In this document: positions 1-10,801 of the stretch, in pieces
How positions within the stretch are numbered: the stretch's first letter is position 1
How the letters are laid out: every line of letters begins with the position of its first letter
Source of the DNA: Tanytarsus gracilentus
Lineage: Eukaryota > Arthropoda > Insecta > Diptera > Chironomidae
Assembly: GCA_038502055.1 (NCBI GenBank)
Contig: JAXRKN010000043.1
Span: forward strand, 62,001-126,000
Reading direction: 5' to 3'
Length of the DNA: 64,000 nt
The notes under the pieces: model-generated
The model's input: the letters and a program-made list of their open reading frames with translations, nothing else
The model's database searches: none
What the model was told of the DNA's origin: nothing
Made by a program: the position numbers and the translations under genes

Positions 1-115
1 TATCGTGGAACAATGCGATTAATTGTGAGAAATTTCGGTCAGTCAGATGTTGGGACTTATCACTGTGTGTCGACAAATTCACTTGGAAAAGCTGAGGGTA
101 CTCTCCGATTGTACG
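1..115 (+). CDS. Ig-superfamily exon, DIP/lachesin-like (3' part of an Ig domain; partial)
   Basis: The window opens inside an exon, read in frame from base 1. It encodes about 38 residues with the F-G half of an I-set immunoglobulin domain: MRLIVRNF, then SDVGTYHC (the D-x-G-x-Y-x-C motif with the second disulphide cysteine), then NSLGKAEGTLRLY. The C-terminal pattern N-x-x-G-x-x-x-G-x-x-R-L-Y is typical of the third Ig domain of insect DIP proteins and related lachesin-type cell-adhesion molecules, which are surface proteins that bind Dpr receptors. The exon ends at a good donor (G|GTGAGC) in phase 1, the usual phase at Ig domain edges. The rest of the gene lies to the left. The C-terminal exon, expected to carry a membrane or GPI tail, was not recognised downstream, so either the following intron is long or that exon is too short to see. 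Other Ig families with this fold cannot be excluded from one half-domain. Confidence 0.72.
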
Positions 116-3100
116 GTGAGCAAATTTTAAATTTTATTCAAATTTTTAAAACATTAAAAAAATGAGATTTTTCTCAAAAATATTCGAAGTTCGCTTATAA
201 AATGGAAAAGGCAAAATTGTTTCGACTTGCAAAAATTGTCGATTAATTTTATACAACGGTTTAAGAAGCAAATGTTCAAATTTAGCTCAGAAAAAATTAA
301 TCACACTAAATTATCATTCCAAACGCCAGCATTTTTCGGTTGAGCGCGTAAAGAGAATTTTTAATGTGTTTTTATCTCTTTTTCTTCTTTTTTTCATGAG
401 CTCATCCAAACTCATTTCTCTTTGCACTTTTTACCGCTCCTCTCAACGTTTTCATTCTTGTGCATTGTCGGGAAAAATTATGAACTTTCAACATCTTTTG
501 ATGCTAAATATTTTTAATGCTTTCGTTTTTAATTTTTAATACTTTACGGTTCGTTTAGTTTATTATACAGTGTTATAATTGTTTCTCTGCATTAATTCTG
601 GAAATTATAAAGTTTTTATGCTTTGATGATCAAAGAGAAAAGAAGCACTAATTGTTTTCAGAAATTTTTAAAGGATTGAGTTACGAGCTATGTGTGATTG
701 CTAACACTAGAAAGCTACGTGATTTCCTCCTGATTTTAGCTTTGTTTATACCAAATATTGAGTATGCCTTTAGAGGTTGGATAGGGTAATTAATAAACAT
801 TTTAAGCATTATCAATTTTCCAAATCAAAAACAGCAGCAAAATTGTATATCTATTTTTCACAATTTTAAAATAATTTTTTATCTATATATTTTTTATGCT
901 CACATTGGAATCCATTACTTTAACAATGGTTGTACAACATGAATTTATATAGAGATAAAAATTCATCCAGGTAGAGTTTCAACAGATGATGATCATTTAA
1001 ATTTTATTGGAGGTGAGTGGTGTTGTGAATGAGTCGAAAGCTGATTTTCGAGAGAGAGAATGTCGGCAGTGGTCGTACAATAGGTTTAGTAATGATATTT
1101 TTACTCGTTTCTACAATTTCTGAACTCAACATAATACAAAAGGATTAAAGATTCAATAGACTCATATGATTGCTGTACATTTCAAGTGCTTTAAACCACT
1201 TTTGAGGCACTCAACAATGACCAAAAAAGTGTTCTGATGAATTTTACTTTCATTATTAATGAAGTTTTTACGTTTTCACTCATCGAATTATCTGCTTCTG
1301 AAATGTAAAATTTACTAAGCTTTGCAAAACACGTCTGGTTGGAGAAAGAATGATAAAATTTACAAAGTTTAATAAGTGCACATTGCCAATAGAATTTAGT
1401 TAAATCAGCATTTGATTTTTATCATGAATGTTTCGAATGATTCTTAAGAAGCGGGGGAAAATCAAAAGTTAAAAAGCTAGTAAAATTTAGGTATAAATCA
1501 AGTTGTAAAATGTGTAAGCGCAATAAATCAGAAATAAGTGCTGAATTTATGACTGTGTGAATGTCGCAAATATCTTAATCCTTATCATCTCATAACCTCT
1601 CTCAATGTCTTTTATTTCTTTCACATATAATCTCAAAGGCATCGCAGAGCCAGCGAGAGGTCGAGGAATTTCCTGTGCCAATTTGCCATACTTTAGATTT
1701 ATAAATGCTGTCCTATTAACGTTGCTCGTATCTTGGGGGATTATTAAGATGACATTTTTATCTCTGCACTTACCTCTAATTACCCCAATGACAATCGCAA
1801 GGTGACAGCTGTAAGCTCTGTCAACTCTCTCGCTCACGAATGATAAAAAATCTCAACAAACCAATGATTTTAGTTTATTAAGGAAAATAAGAAATGTTGA
1901 AAAAAGCTATTTAAATAATTCACAAACTCTATACACTTCTGATTTTTCTTCAACATCGGGAGTAGCAAAAAAGTTCAGAAGGCAAAGTGGATGTATTGAC
2001 AGCTGCTGACATAAAATTTGTGGATGTAAATAATGAGCACATTTTATCGATGTTGGAAGGGAAGAAAGAAAAATGTTAAGAAACTTTTTTTTCTGTTCTT
2101 CAATGCCCTCCCTCGAATTTTTTTTTGTTCTAAAAAGCAGTAAAACTTTTTCTCTCATGCTGCGCAAGCAGCTACAATATACTAACTATTGCAGCCCCTC
2201 ACATGTTCATTGCTATTGTTCGCTCATTTAAGGAAGCACCAAATTACACAATTTATTATCATCAGGGATGCATATAAAATAATTATGTCTATCGACGGTT
2301 GTGAGTCTGTAAACATAATCTTTTCTTGCTCTCTTTTAAGATCCTAGTGGGTTATTTACATTTTATTGTAGCTAAAACTTGCGAGAAATAAAAAGATTTA
2401 CTGGGCTCAGAACCACTTGAGTCAGTAAAAGTTTCACTAATTTATGATTAATTATGCACATACACATCTTGAAGTCATTTAAAGTCATCTAGTATAGACA
2501 TTTAGACGAAAAATAATTAAGGCTAATTAGTGCTACAACTTTTTTGAGGGTTGATTTTCCGTAATGCAGCTTCTGAACTTTTGTCAAATCTACATACTCG
2601 CACACTTGAGTTCAGTGTTTTGGTCAAACTTTGCTTCTCTCACTCGACTCATGAAAAAAGAGAAAAAAATAACTTTTCATATCATCAGTGTCATTGTTAG
2701 CAAAAAGAGTAATGGAGACATTGAATAAAACGAGTGTGTTTGTGTGTATATAAAAATGAGTAGCCTCAGCAAAGTTTTTCCTCGAGTGCGGGGAAAGTAA
2801 TAAATCACTGTACATGAAGAGGAAAATGACATGAATAAATTGTTCGTTATGAGTATGTAAAAAAAATTGGTGAGAAAAAAAATTAATTTTTAATTTCTCG
2901 ACATTAGAGAAAAAGAATGGTGACAGTTTGGTGATTAATTATGATGTACATAGCCGAGAGGATTCGTGCATGGTCATTGTAAATAAAACGCAATCACTTC
3001 TCTTGACATTTTTGATGCCGCAATTGTGTTAATATATCAGTATACACAAACATTTATGAAACAGTCAAGATTGGATAGCATGTAATGTAATGCTAAATAA

Positions 3101-4281
3101 AAAAAATTATTTTCGTTTTCAATTTTAAATTCCTGAGTTTAAAAAATCGTCAGTCATTTCAAAAGAATTTTCTTACTCAGCAACTTTTGAAGACAAATAA
3201 ACTAATTTGCAATTGCTTTAAAAAGTTGTCATTTTACCAAATGCTCAACAGAAGACAATTTTAATTACTCAGGAATTATTTGCAATTGTGAGTTCAAGTC
3301 TGGTATTACAATACTTCCAGATTATATTTCTTTTTATTTGTCTGCAAATTGTCAAGTTACAAAAAAAGTTTATGTAATTGACAACACTATACGTAGTTAA
3401 TAATCCGATGGAAATTCTTCTTTACTTAAACTTTTTTTGGTGAAAAATCTTTCAAAATACCTAAATAATTTTCTAAAATTCAAGTTGCAAACGAAAAATT
3501 ATTGACAAATTAATTAATTTTTTATATGAATAAAATAATTTTTAAATCATTGTTAAAAACGCCAGTAGAAAATAAGCGATACTTAATTTCTAAAATTTTC
3601 AATTGCATTTGATTAAAATGCAGAAAATTTTAAAAAAAAATAAAATTACACATATGTACTGATTATGAAATAAAACTTAACAATAAAGTTCAATGAAATG
3701 AATTTTTATGCGATTGTCTTTTTTAAATTTTGCATACAAATCTCACTTTTTCTTTTATTACCATCATGAACGAAATGGATGTCAATGGAGATTAAATTGG
3801 CAAATTTATACCTCTTCTCAAATATAATATTGTCAAATAGATTTATTATGACATATTATTGCAATAATTTATATAAATACTGTGAAAAAATTCCGAATTG
3901 GGAAAAATTCCTTCCTTTTGCTTATATTGATTTATTTCTTGGTCTCTTCTATCCAACGACCTCAAATAAATTTCTTCCCCACCCATTCATTCATTTCTCA
4001 AATGTGATGTGATTAAGTGGTGTTTTTTGGAGGAAATGTGTGTCACTCGAGAAAATTTTATCAAGTGATTCTTTTCAAAGCATTAGTAGAGCTTTTCAAG
4101 CGCTTTTTTGATGAGCGACATCTGCAGATAATTTTTGAAACATAAAAATTTTTCCACTAAATGTTTAGCTTGAAAGAAAAGCTTTTTCTCAGTTGATAGA
4201 CCTTTGTCATTTATCAGATGTTTAAGTTCGTCTAAGATCAAAGTAAAGTTTTGCTATAATATAAGTTTTGCTACATTTCTA
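116..4281. other. Intron and/or intergenic sequence without recognisable gene
   Basis: AT-rich sequence with many stops in all frames. It starts as the intron after the DIP-like exon. I found no second Ig domain, hydrophobic tail exon, RNA gene or transposon here. Where the DIP-like gene ends cannot be told from the sequence. Confidence 0.5.
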
Positions 4282-4316
4282 CATAAAAAGATAATTCATT
4301 GAAAAAGAGCTCAGTT
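4282..4316 (+). promoter_or_regulatory. Putative core promoter of the first kinase-like gene (TATA-like + arthropod initiator)
   Basis: A TATA-like CATAAAAAG (4282-4290) lies about 29 bases before the A of TCAGTT (4311-4316), which matches the arthropod initiator TCAGT. If transcription starts at A4313, the leader is only 9 bases before the ATG at 4322. The spacing is canonical, but both motifs are short in AT-rich DNA. Confidence 0.45.
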
Positions 4317-4321
4317 TAAGA

Positions 4322-5718
4322 ATGTCAGAGGACCAAAAGAGACTCGACTTTATTCAGAACAAACTTCCAAAACTTATTTTGGAGTCAAATGAGGAATTTA
4401 AAAATCATAAAATACTTAAATGTGAAGCGAGTGCCAACAGTCAAATTGATGGATTTATGGCTGCCATTTATAACCAAAAACTGATTTTAAAAGATGAGAA
4501 CGAAATGTAATTAATAATTTTTACTCAAAGTCAATTTCACTTAAATAATTGCTTAATTTTAGTGAAAAGTCTCATCAGATTATCGTTAAAATTATGAAAG
4601 GAGACCGTAATTTTCGAGACAAAACAAAATCCACTATTCAATGTTCAAATGAAGTTTACATTTATAAGAAAGTCATTCCATATTTCAAGAGCTTTTTAAA
4701 CAATTCAAAAGTGTCGCTGGATGAATATCAATGGGTGCCAAAAATATATTTTTCTGATTATGGACTCTTTCCGGATTTGAGTGACGAGATGGAAACAATT
4801 TTAGCTATTGAAAACTTAAATCCTCGCGGCTACCGTATGGGACCAAGAATTGATCTCGATGGCATTCATTTAAAGTTGATGATAACAAACATTGCAAGGT
4901 TCCATTCCATTTCATACGCAATGAAAATCAAAAATGACGCAATGCTTAAAGAGCTCGCAAGTGGTCTGATACCACTATCATTTCTCTCAAGTGACGGAAA
5001 TGAATTAGAGTCTTATGCAATTCTTTTTAATATTGGTCTTGAGAGATTCTTTAGAATTGTGGAAGAAAATGGGGAATTAAAAAAAAAAGTTGAGTTTATT
5101 ACAACTGTGAAGAAAATGAAAGAGAAACTGGGTGAACATCCTTCATTACTGATGGAAAATTTATTGAAAATTGATGAACCTTTTTCTGTAATCTTGCATG
5201 GCGACTATAACCGTAACAATGTTCTATTCCAATACCCATCTGCAAGTGGTTTTAACAATCCCAATTCAATTAAAATGATTGACTTTCAAGAGACAAGATT
5301 CGCAACTCCTGCAATCGACTTGGCCTTTTTTATGTACATGAATATGCCGAATAGTATTCGAAAGTCTTTGTGGGATGATTTGTTGAAACTTTATCATGAC
5401 ACCGTCATTGATTCGTTAATCAAATTATTGGGATGTGAGCCAAATGATTCCTCGCTTGATCCTTATAGTTTTGAAAATTTTATTGCCCATTTTGAAAGAC
5501 ATGCATTTTATGGCATTATGGTAACAATTCACTTTTTACCTTGGATCGCCTGTCCCGATGAGGAGTGCGAACAAATTGCAGAACTATTTGAGAAAGACAT
5601 GAAAAATCCAAAAATGCGACAACTTTTGCAAATCTGTGGGGGTGTGGAGGTTGACAAGCGTCTTATTGCGAATGCTTTACATGCTTTTGAGAGCGGCTAT
5701 TTGAAAATTTTTGAATAA
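4322..5718 (+). CDS. Ecdysteroid-kinase-like (EcKinase/CHK domain) protein, gene A
   Basis: Two exons, 4322-4506 and 4563-5718, are joined across a 56-base GT-AG intron in phase 2 and give 446 residues, a normal length for the family. The protein is an aminoglycoside/choline-kinase-fold phosphotransferase of the insect EcKinase (CHK kinase-like) group. Members are known or proposed to phosphorylate ecdysteroids or small xenobiotics in the cytosol. The supporting motifs are the Brenner-type catalytic loop HGDYNRNN beginning at about residue 274 and the metal-binding MIDFQETR with D at about residue 302, followed by PAIDLAFF. The N-terminal VYIYKKVIPYF (E-x-x-x-Y helix) and the family patterns WVPKIYFSDY and NIARFHSISYA also fit. 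The ATG at 4322 is the first in frame after the putative initiator. The next gene is a close paralogue 142 bases downstream on the same strand. Unlike that paralogue, this gene has no intron after DFQ. The substrate cannot be told from sequence. Confidence 0.9.
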
Positions 5719-5730
5719 ACAACAAATAAA
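5714..5730 (+). terminator. Polyadenylation signals of gene A
   Basis: One AATAAA (5714-5719) overlaps the TAA stop and a second lies at 5725-5730. The next start codon is only 142 bases past the stop, so the 3' UTR must be very short, or transcription must read into the next gene. Confidence 0.5.
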
Positions 5731-5802
5731 AATATGTTTCTTTCATTAACGACTGAAAAAATCTTATCAATAAACAACAATTTCAACACATTCGTAAAAA
5801 AG

Positions 5803-5837
5803 TGATAAAATTAATCTCATTTTAAAAACTCATCAGT
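5803..5837 (+). promoter_or_regulatory. Putative core promoter of the second kinase-like gene
   Basis: A TATA-like GATAAAAT (5804-5811) is 30 bases upstream of the A in TCAGTC (5832-5837), an arthropod initiator match. The predicted leader is 27 bases. The arrangement mirrors that before the first paralogue, which supports both predictions. Confidence 0.45.
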
Positions 5838-5860
5838 CTGTGTACAACTCTCTCAGAAAC

Positions 5861-7533
5861 ATGTCTGTAGCTTCAGAAGAAACTGGAAACTTAAACTTTA
5901 TTAAATATTTTCTTGTTAAAATTGTTTTGCAACACAACGATGATTTAAAGAATTGTGAAATAATGGAAGTAAATGCAACCTCAAGTTCTCAACTCGACGG
6001 TTTCATGTCGTCCCTTTATTTCCTCAATTTAAAATTAAGACAACCGTCAACGAGGTAACTACTTCCGAAACTACCAATATTTTTTGTTTACTCAGAAAGG
6101 TTCGCTTATTTATTAAAACAGTTAAATTTTTAAAATTTCAAAAAAATTGCATTTATTTCTCATATGCTATTAAAATTATTTAAAAAATAGGGAACCTTCC
6201 ACAGTAGCCTTAAAATATTAAGAGCAACTCGATCGAAGATGTTTTGAAAATAATTTTATGTAACATTTTTATTTAGTGAAGAAGTCACTTACAAAATGGT
6301 GGTCAAGCTAGTACAAAGTGAAGAACGTCTTCAAGTAGAAGCAAATGCGGAAGCATTAGTTTTGAATGAGTTGTATATTTACAAAACTGTAATTCCGAAG
6401 TTCAAGAAATTTTTAATCGAGTCAAAAGCATCAATTATTGATGCTGAAAAGTGGGTTCCAAGAGTTTACTTTGTTGACTATAAAATTATCGAGGGTCTCA
6501 GCGATAGTGAGGAAGCTGTTCTTGTGATGGACAACTTAATAGCTCAAAATTTTCGATGTGGTCCAAGCATATTGAATGATAAAGCACACTTGACTTTGAT
6601 GATTAAAAATATTGCCAAATTTCATGCAACCTCTTTTGCACTGAAAATTAAAGATAAACTGTTATTTGATGAACTGATTGATGGTATGGTTCCGTACTCT
6701 TTTCTGGCTTCCGATGGAAGTAAACTTGAAGTTTATCATAATTATTATAAAATTGCACTTAGCAGACTCATTAATTGCATCACAAGAGACAAAAAATTGT
6801 GCGAAAATAAAGAGTTTGTTGAAGTAGTTAAAAATGTGAAACAAGCCGTTTATGAAAATCCATTAAAGATTATGGAGAGCTTTTTGACAAACCATGGAAC
6901 ATTTTCGGTGATTCTTCACGGTGACTACAGTCAAGAGAATGTACTTTTTAAATATGACTCAGACACTGGCTTTGATAATCCACAAGACATGCGGATGCTC
7001 GATTTTCAAGTGAGTGCATTAATGAATTTGTCTAATTAATTATCCAAAGTTTTATTTTTATACTCAATTTTAATACATACAAATATACATATATTTTTAA
7101 GGAAACAAGATATGGAACTGCTGTCATTGACATTGCATGCTTCATGTATATCAATATGTCAGCATCAACTCGCGTTACTTTGTGGGAAAAGTTATTAGAG
7201 ATTTATCACGAAACGGTCATTGAGTGTTTGCTTGATGTTTTAAAATGCGAGCGAGATGATCCATTGCTGGATCCTTATAGTTTTCAAAAGTTTCATGAGC
7301 ATTTCAGTCAAAATGCATTTTATGCAGTAATGGCAGCAATAGGAGCACTCCCCATGATTATGTGCACAGAAGAAGAAGGTCAACAAATTGAAAATTTGAC
7401 AATTACTAATTTTCAAAGTCAAGAATTACAAAAACTCACACAAACGTGTGGTGGTAAGGAGGTTGATGATAAAATTAAACGAATTTTTATTCACGCTTAT
7501 GAAAAGGGATATTTAAAAATTTTTAATGTCTGA
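5861..7533 (+). CDS. Ecdysteroid-kinase-like (EcKinase/CHK domain) protein, gene B
   Basis: Three exons, 5861-6054, 6277-7009 and 7102-7533, with introns in phase 2 and phase 0, give 452 residues. It is clearly paralogous to the gene just upstream: both share ELYIYKTVIP-type sequence, WVPRVYF, NIAKFHATSFALKIK and the C-terminal EKGYLKIF ending. The catalytic loop is HGDYSQENVLF at about residue 279, and LDFQETRYG with the metal-binding D at about residue 307 is split by intron 2 exactly after DFQ. The family phosphorylates small molecules such as ecdysteroids in the cytosol. The true substrate is unknown. The start is the ATG at 5861: a GTG at 5840 extends the frame but is not a credible eukaryotic start, and the putative initiator lies between them. 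The first intron is at the same place and phase as in the paralogue, so the second intron is the structural difference. Confidence 0.9.
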
Positions 7534-10500
7534 TATAAAAAGAAGATTTTTGAGCGTATGCTTCTGAATTAAAACTGATAAAAATTAAAAGCATTTCAAA
7601 TGTTTTTCGTCGACTGTTAAAGGGTTCGTAGTTTAAAAAAGCTGTAACTACCATACGAAAAAATGTTGACAAGTACACATTTTAGTGTTATTAATTTTTA
7701 AAATACCTAAATTGAATAAATGTACAATCAAAAATAAAATATTTTGTTTAATTTAAATCAGTTCGATGAATATTTTATGATAAATTGCCACCTCATTAAA
7801 TTGAGAACATGTTAAATTACATTCACGTCCAATTATCCTCTCTTTTATTATTTAAATCCAATGTGGTTTAATTGAGTGTGCAAGATGTGATTTATTATTG
7901 AAAAAATTTAATTTTTATCATATTTGTAGGGTTATGATTTTAATGAACTTGAATATATTACGCATATAAAAATGAATCTTTTTTAAATTGTACATGAAAT
8001 TTTTTTATCTGTGGGTATTTTGCATATTTTCAATTGCATTTTTGTGACTTTTTTCTCTCTCGACATGAAATCAATGATGACAAAATGAATAAATAAATCT
8101 GACCCGATCTCATCAATATTTGAGGTAAAATAATTTTTTACCAGTCCAGTCTGAATTGACTCATAAATTAAGCAATTTTTTTTAAATTTGAAAGAATTTT
8201 GGGTGTCTCCTAGAAATGACTAAAAAAACAAAGCTGAAATGCAAACATTTTGATGATTAGCTTGAGTTTTTTTTTCTCAAGACTCATGAAAAAATATTTT
8301 CATCTTCACAGAAGCTCTCACAAACAAGAGAGATTGAATTTTCCTGAGCCGAAAGTAAAACACTAAACAGCCGCAAGGAAAATCTGATTTAGGATTGAAA
8401 AACAATTTTTCTCTTTCTCTATGCAAACAAAGTGATTTTTCCTTTACATCACCCTCTCTTTAAGCAAGGTGTGAATGGCAATGAAGTACCTTTAAAACGT
8501 TTTCGTCAAACGTGAAATACATGTAAACTGTTTGCTTTTTAGATTTTGAGAAAATAAAATTTTCTGTGAGTTATAGATTTGCTATATATTAATTTTGGAT
8601 CTCTTATTTCTTCATCAAAATTACAATATTTAGCAACTTAATGAAGGAAATATCAGATAGTCTCAATGATCTTGAAGATCCTTTAAGAGACAGCAAACAA
8701 CCAGATTTAGACAAATATAAAATAACGGAAAAGAGAGTTATGAGCAGACAATAATTTATACTTATAATTAAAATGTGAAATTAATTTGAAATTTAATTGT
8801 ATTTTTATCGGTCAAACCATCATAAATTTTGCAGCAATAATTCATCTATAATTGAAATTCAATAAACTAAATTGAGACGTGTTCAAAAACTGAAGTTTAC
8901 GCGTGCGAAGCAATAATTTTAACTTGAACTTGAATTCATTAATAGAGCGTGAGAAGTTCAAAAAATCAAAATTTCAAAAAACATTCAAATTTTTTTAAAA
9001 TGATGAAAAATTTCAAAAGTCTCAATATTTTGTTTCTTGAATTATTTCTCATTTTTTTAGAATTTGTTCATCGAGAGGTACTGATCTAAGAAAACAAAGC
9101 TATTGTAGACCCACCTTGTTTTTGAAAAAATTAAATTGTTATTAAAATTTTTAACACGAAATCATCAGAAATTTTATTTAATCAAGGATAGGTAAAATAT
9201 TCAACTTAATTTACTTCTAAATGCTATAAGATGGATAAAAATAGACAATTTCGATTGACGATTTTTTTCGAAATTACAATGAATTGATTTTAATTGTTTT
9301 TGAACATTCAAAGGAACATCAATTAAACGATATTGCTAACAATTAAAGTTCCTTTGTCTTCCGAGCTTTGAAAAATCTCTTTTTGAACTTGTATTACCGA
9401 AGGATTTTCTTTTGTTTCATATTTCACCAAAGAGTATTTAAAGTAGAAACGTAAGGAATGGATTTGATTTAGTTGATTTTTTCTTAGGATGAATAATTTA
9501 GTTTTTCAAAAACAAACATACTGTGCATGTAAACAAACTGAAATTGAGTCGGAAACATTTTGAATAATTAAATTTAGATTTTTCTATTTTTTCTCATACC
9601 AAAAATGCATGTACATGAAGACTTTTCAAAATCCTTTTTGTACGCCTAAAATTCATGCAAGAACTTTTTGTATTGGAACTTGAGCACTCGTGGTGTTTTG
9701 CATTAGCAATCTCTCTCAACCTCCTTCGCAAAGTGTCTGCAGGAGTTTCGTGTGAAAGCTAAAAACACTGAAAAGGTGGAATATTATGGAGGGAAAAGAC
9801 ATTAATGCGCGTCAAGTGTATTAGATACGGAACTGTGAGTGGAACAGTTGTCAACGATATCGCTTGATTTATCGGTTTAAAAATTTCTACGTATTCATCT
9901 CTGATGCTTTGATCTTAATAAATTCTCTTTAAAAAATTAAAATTCTTTTTTTTCCTAATGTGACTACATCTATTACACAACCTTGCAAGGTCTTGAATAA
10001 ATTATTTTGTTATTCTATTTATGCTTTGCTAAGAAATTTGTTTATCTTTGTAAATGTGCAATATGTACAGACGCGTTTAAAAATAATCTTGTAAAGATGT
10101 GTTTAGTAGCTGGTTTTTATGATATTAGATGGATTGGTTTTTTATATAAACTTAATTCATTATTTCATATTAGAAAAAAAAAATTATTAATTTTTAATTA
10201 TTTAATTCACAATTTTTAAAAACAAACCCAAAATCAGCTGATGTTTAGCTTTTAAATTGTCTGCATTGTTCAAAAAATTCTTCGAAAATCTTATTAATGT
10301 GTGAGTAATTTTTATCTTAATAGAGTTTTATTTTACAAATGTGTAGAATTGATTTTATACACACCAAATAAACATTTTGATTGAAGAGTCGATTTAGTTT
10401 ACTTTAAGCTTTGAATCAGAAAGGATCTCTGAAATAACCGAGCAAAAAATTGCACTCAATTGATAAGTTAATAGTGTTTATTTTAAACAATCAGAGTCAT

Positions 10501-10617
10501 TGATAGGAGCAATAATAAATAATTTCTGAGTGTGCAAATATCATACGCACAGTAATTTAGTAATTCTATAATATCGTTGTTATCGAGTGCGAGTCATGAC
10601 AGTGAAAATTATGTAAT
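7534..10617. other. Intergenic sequence between kinase-like genes B and C
   Basis: No gene recognised. Possible polyadenylation signals for gene B (AATAAA) lie near 7714 and 7732. One copy of a degenerate dispersed repeat lies at 9005-9127. The rest is AT-rich sequence with no coding signal I could support. Confidence 0.5.
9005..9127 (+). repeat. Dispersed repeat family, copy 1
   Basis: This copy shares short ordered blocks with 13911-14004 and with the reverse strand of 16993-17096: GAAAAATTTCAAAA, then TTTCTTGAAT, then TACTGATCT, then AAGCTATTG, then AGACCCACCTTGTTT. The order of the blocks is the same in all three. No terminal inverted repeats or coding sequence were seen. A non-autonomous element remnant is possible. 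Confidence 0.5.
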
Positions 10618-10730
10618 ATATTTTAGGCTCACAAATACCAACAAATTAAATTATTTTGACTAATATCAGATCAGTTTTACATCCTGAATAAAGTGCAAAA
10701 CAATTCCTTTGGGAATTGAGCCTAAAATAT
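10618..10730. repeat. Inverted repeat upstream of kinase-like gene C
   Basis: A perfect 14-base inverted repeat: ATATTTTAGGCTCA at 10618-10631 and its complement at 10717-10730, separated by 85 bases. Just inside the right arm is a smaller hairpin (CAATTCC at 10701-10707 and GGAATTG at 10712-10718). The right arm overlaps the TATA-like element proposed for the gene at 10802. It could be a small MITE-like remnant or a regulatory palindrome. Confidence 0.55.
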
Positions 10731-10757
10731 TTTGTTTGTGAAAATTGTGAACAGTTT
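10722..10757 (+). promoter_or_regulatory. Putative core promoter of kinase-like gene C
   Basis: CTAAAATA (10722-10729) sits 31 bases before the A of ACAGTT (10751-10756), a variant initiator. The predicted leader is about 49 bases. This is weaker than the two upstream gene promoters because the initiator lacks the usual T. Confidence 0.3.
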
Positions 10758-10801
10758 TTAAAAATTAATTAAGTTTCGATATTTTCGATTAACTTAACGC
10801 G

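Noticed and set aside
116..168. Read-through of the first exon to a nearby stop, giving a short tail
   Set aside because: A strong phase-1 donor lies exactly at the domain edge, and the extension is low-complexity AT-rich sequence.
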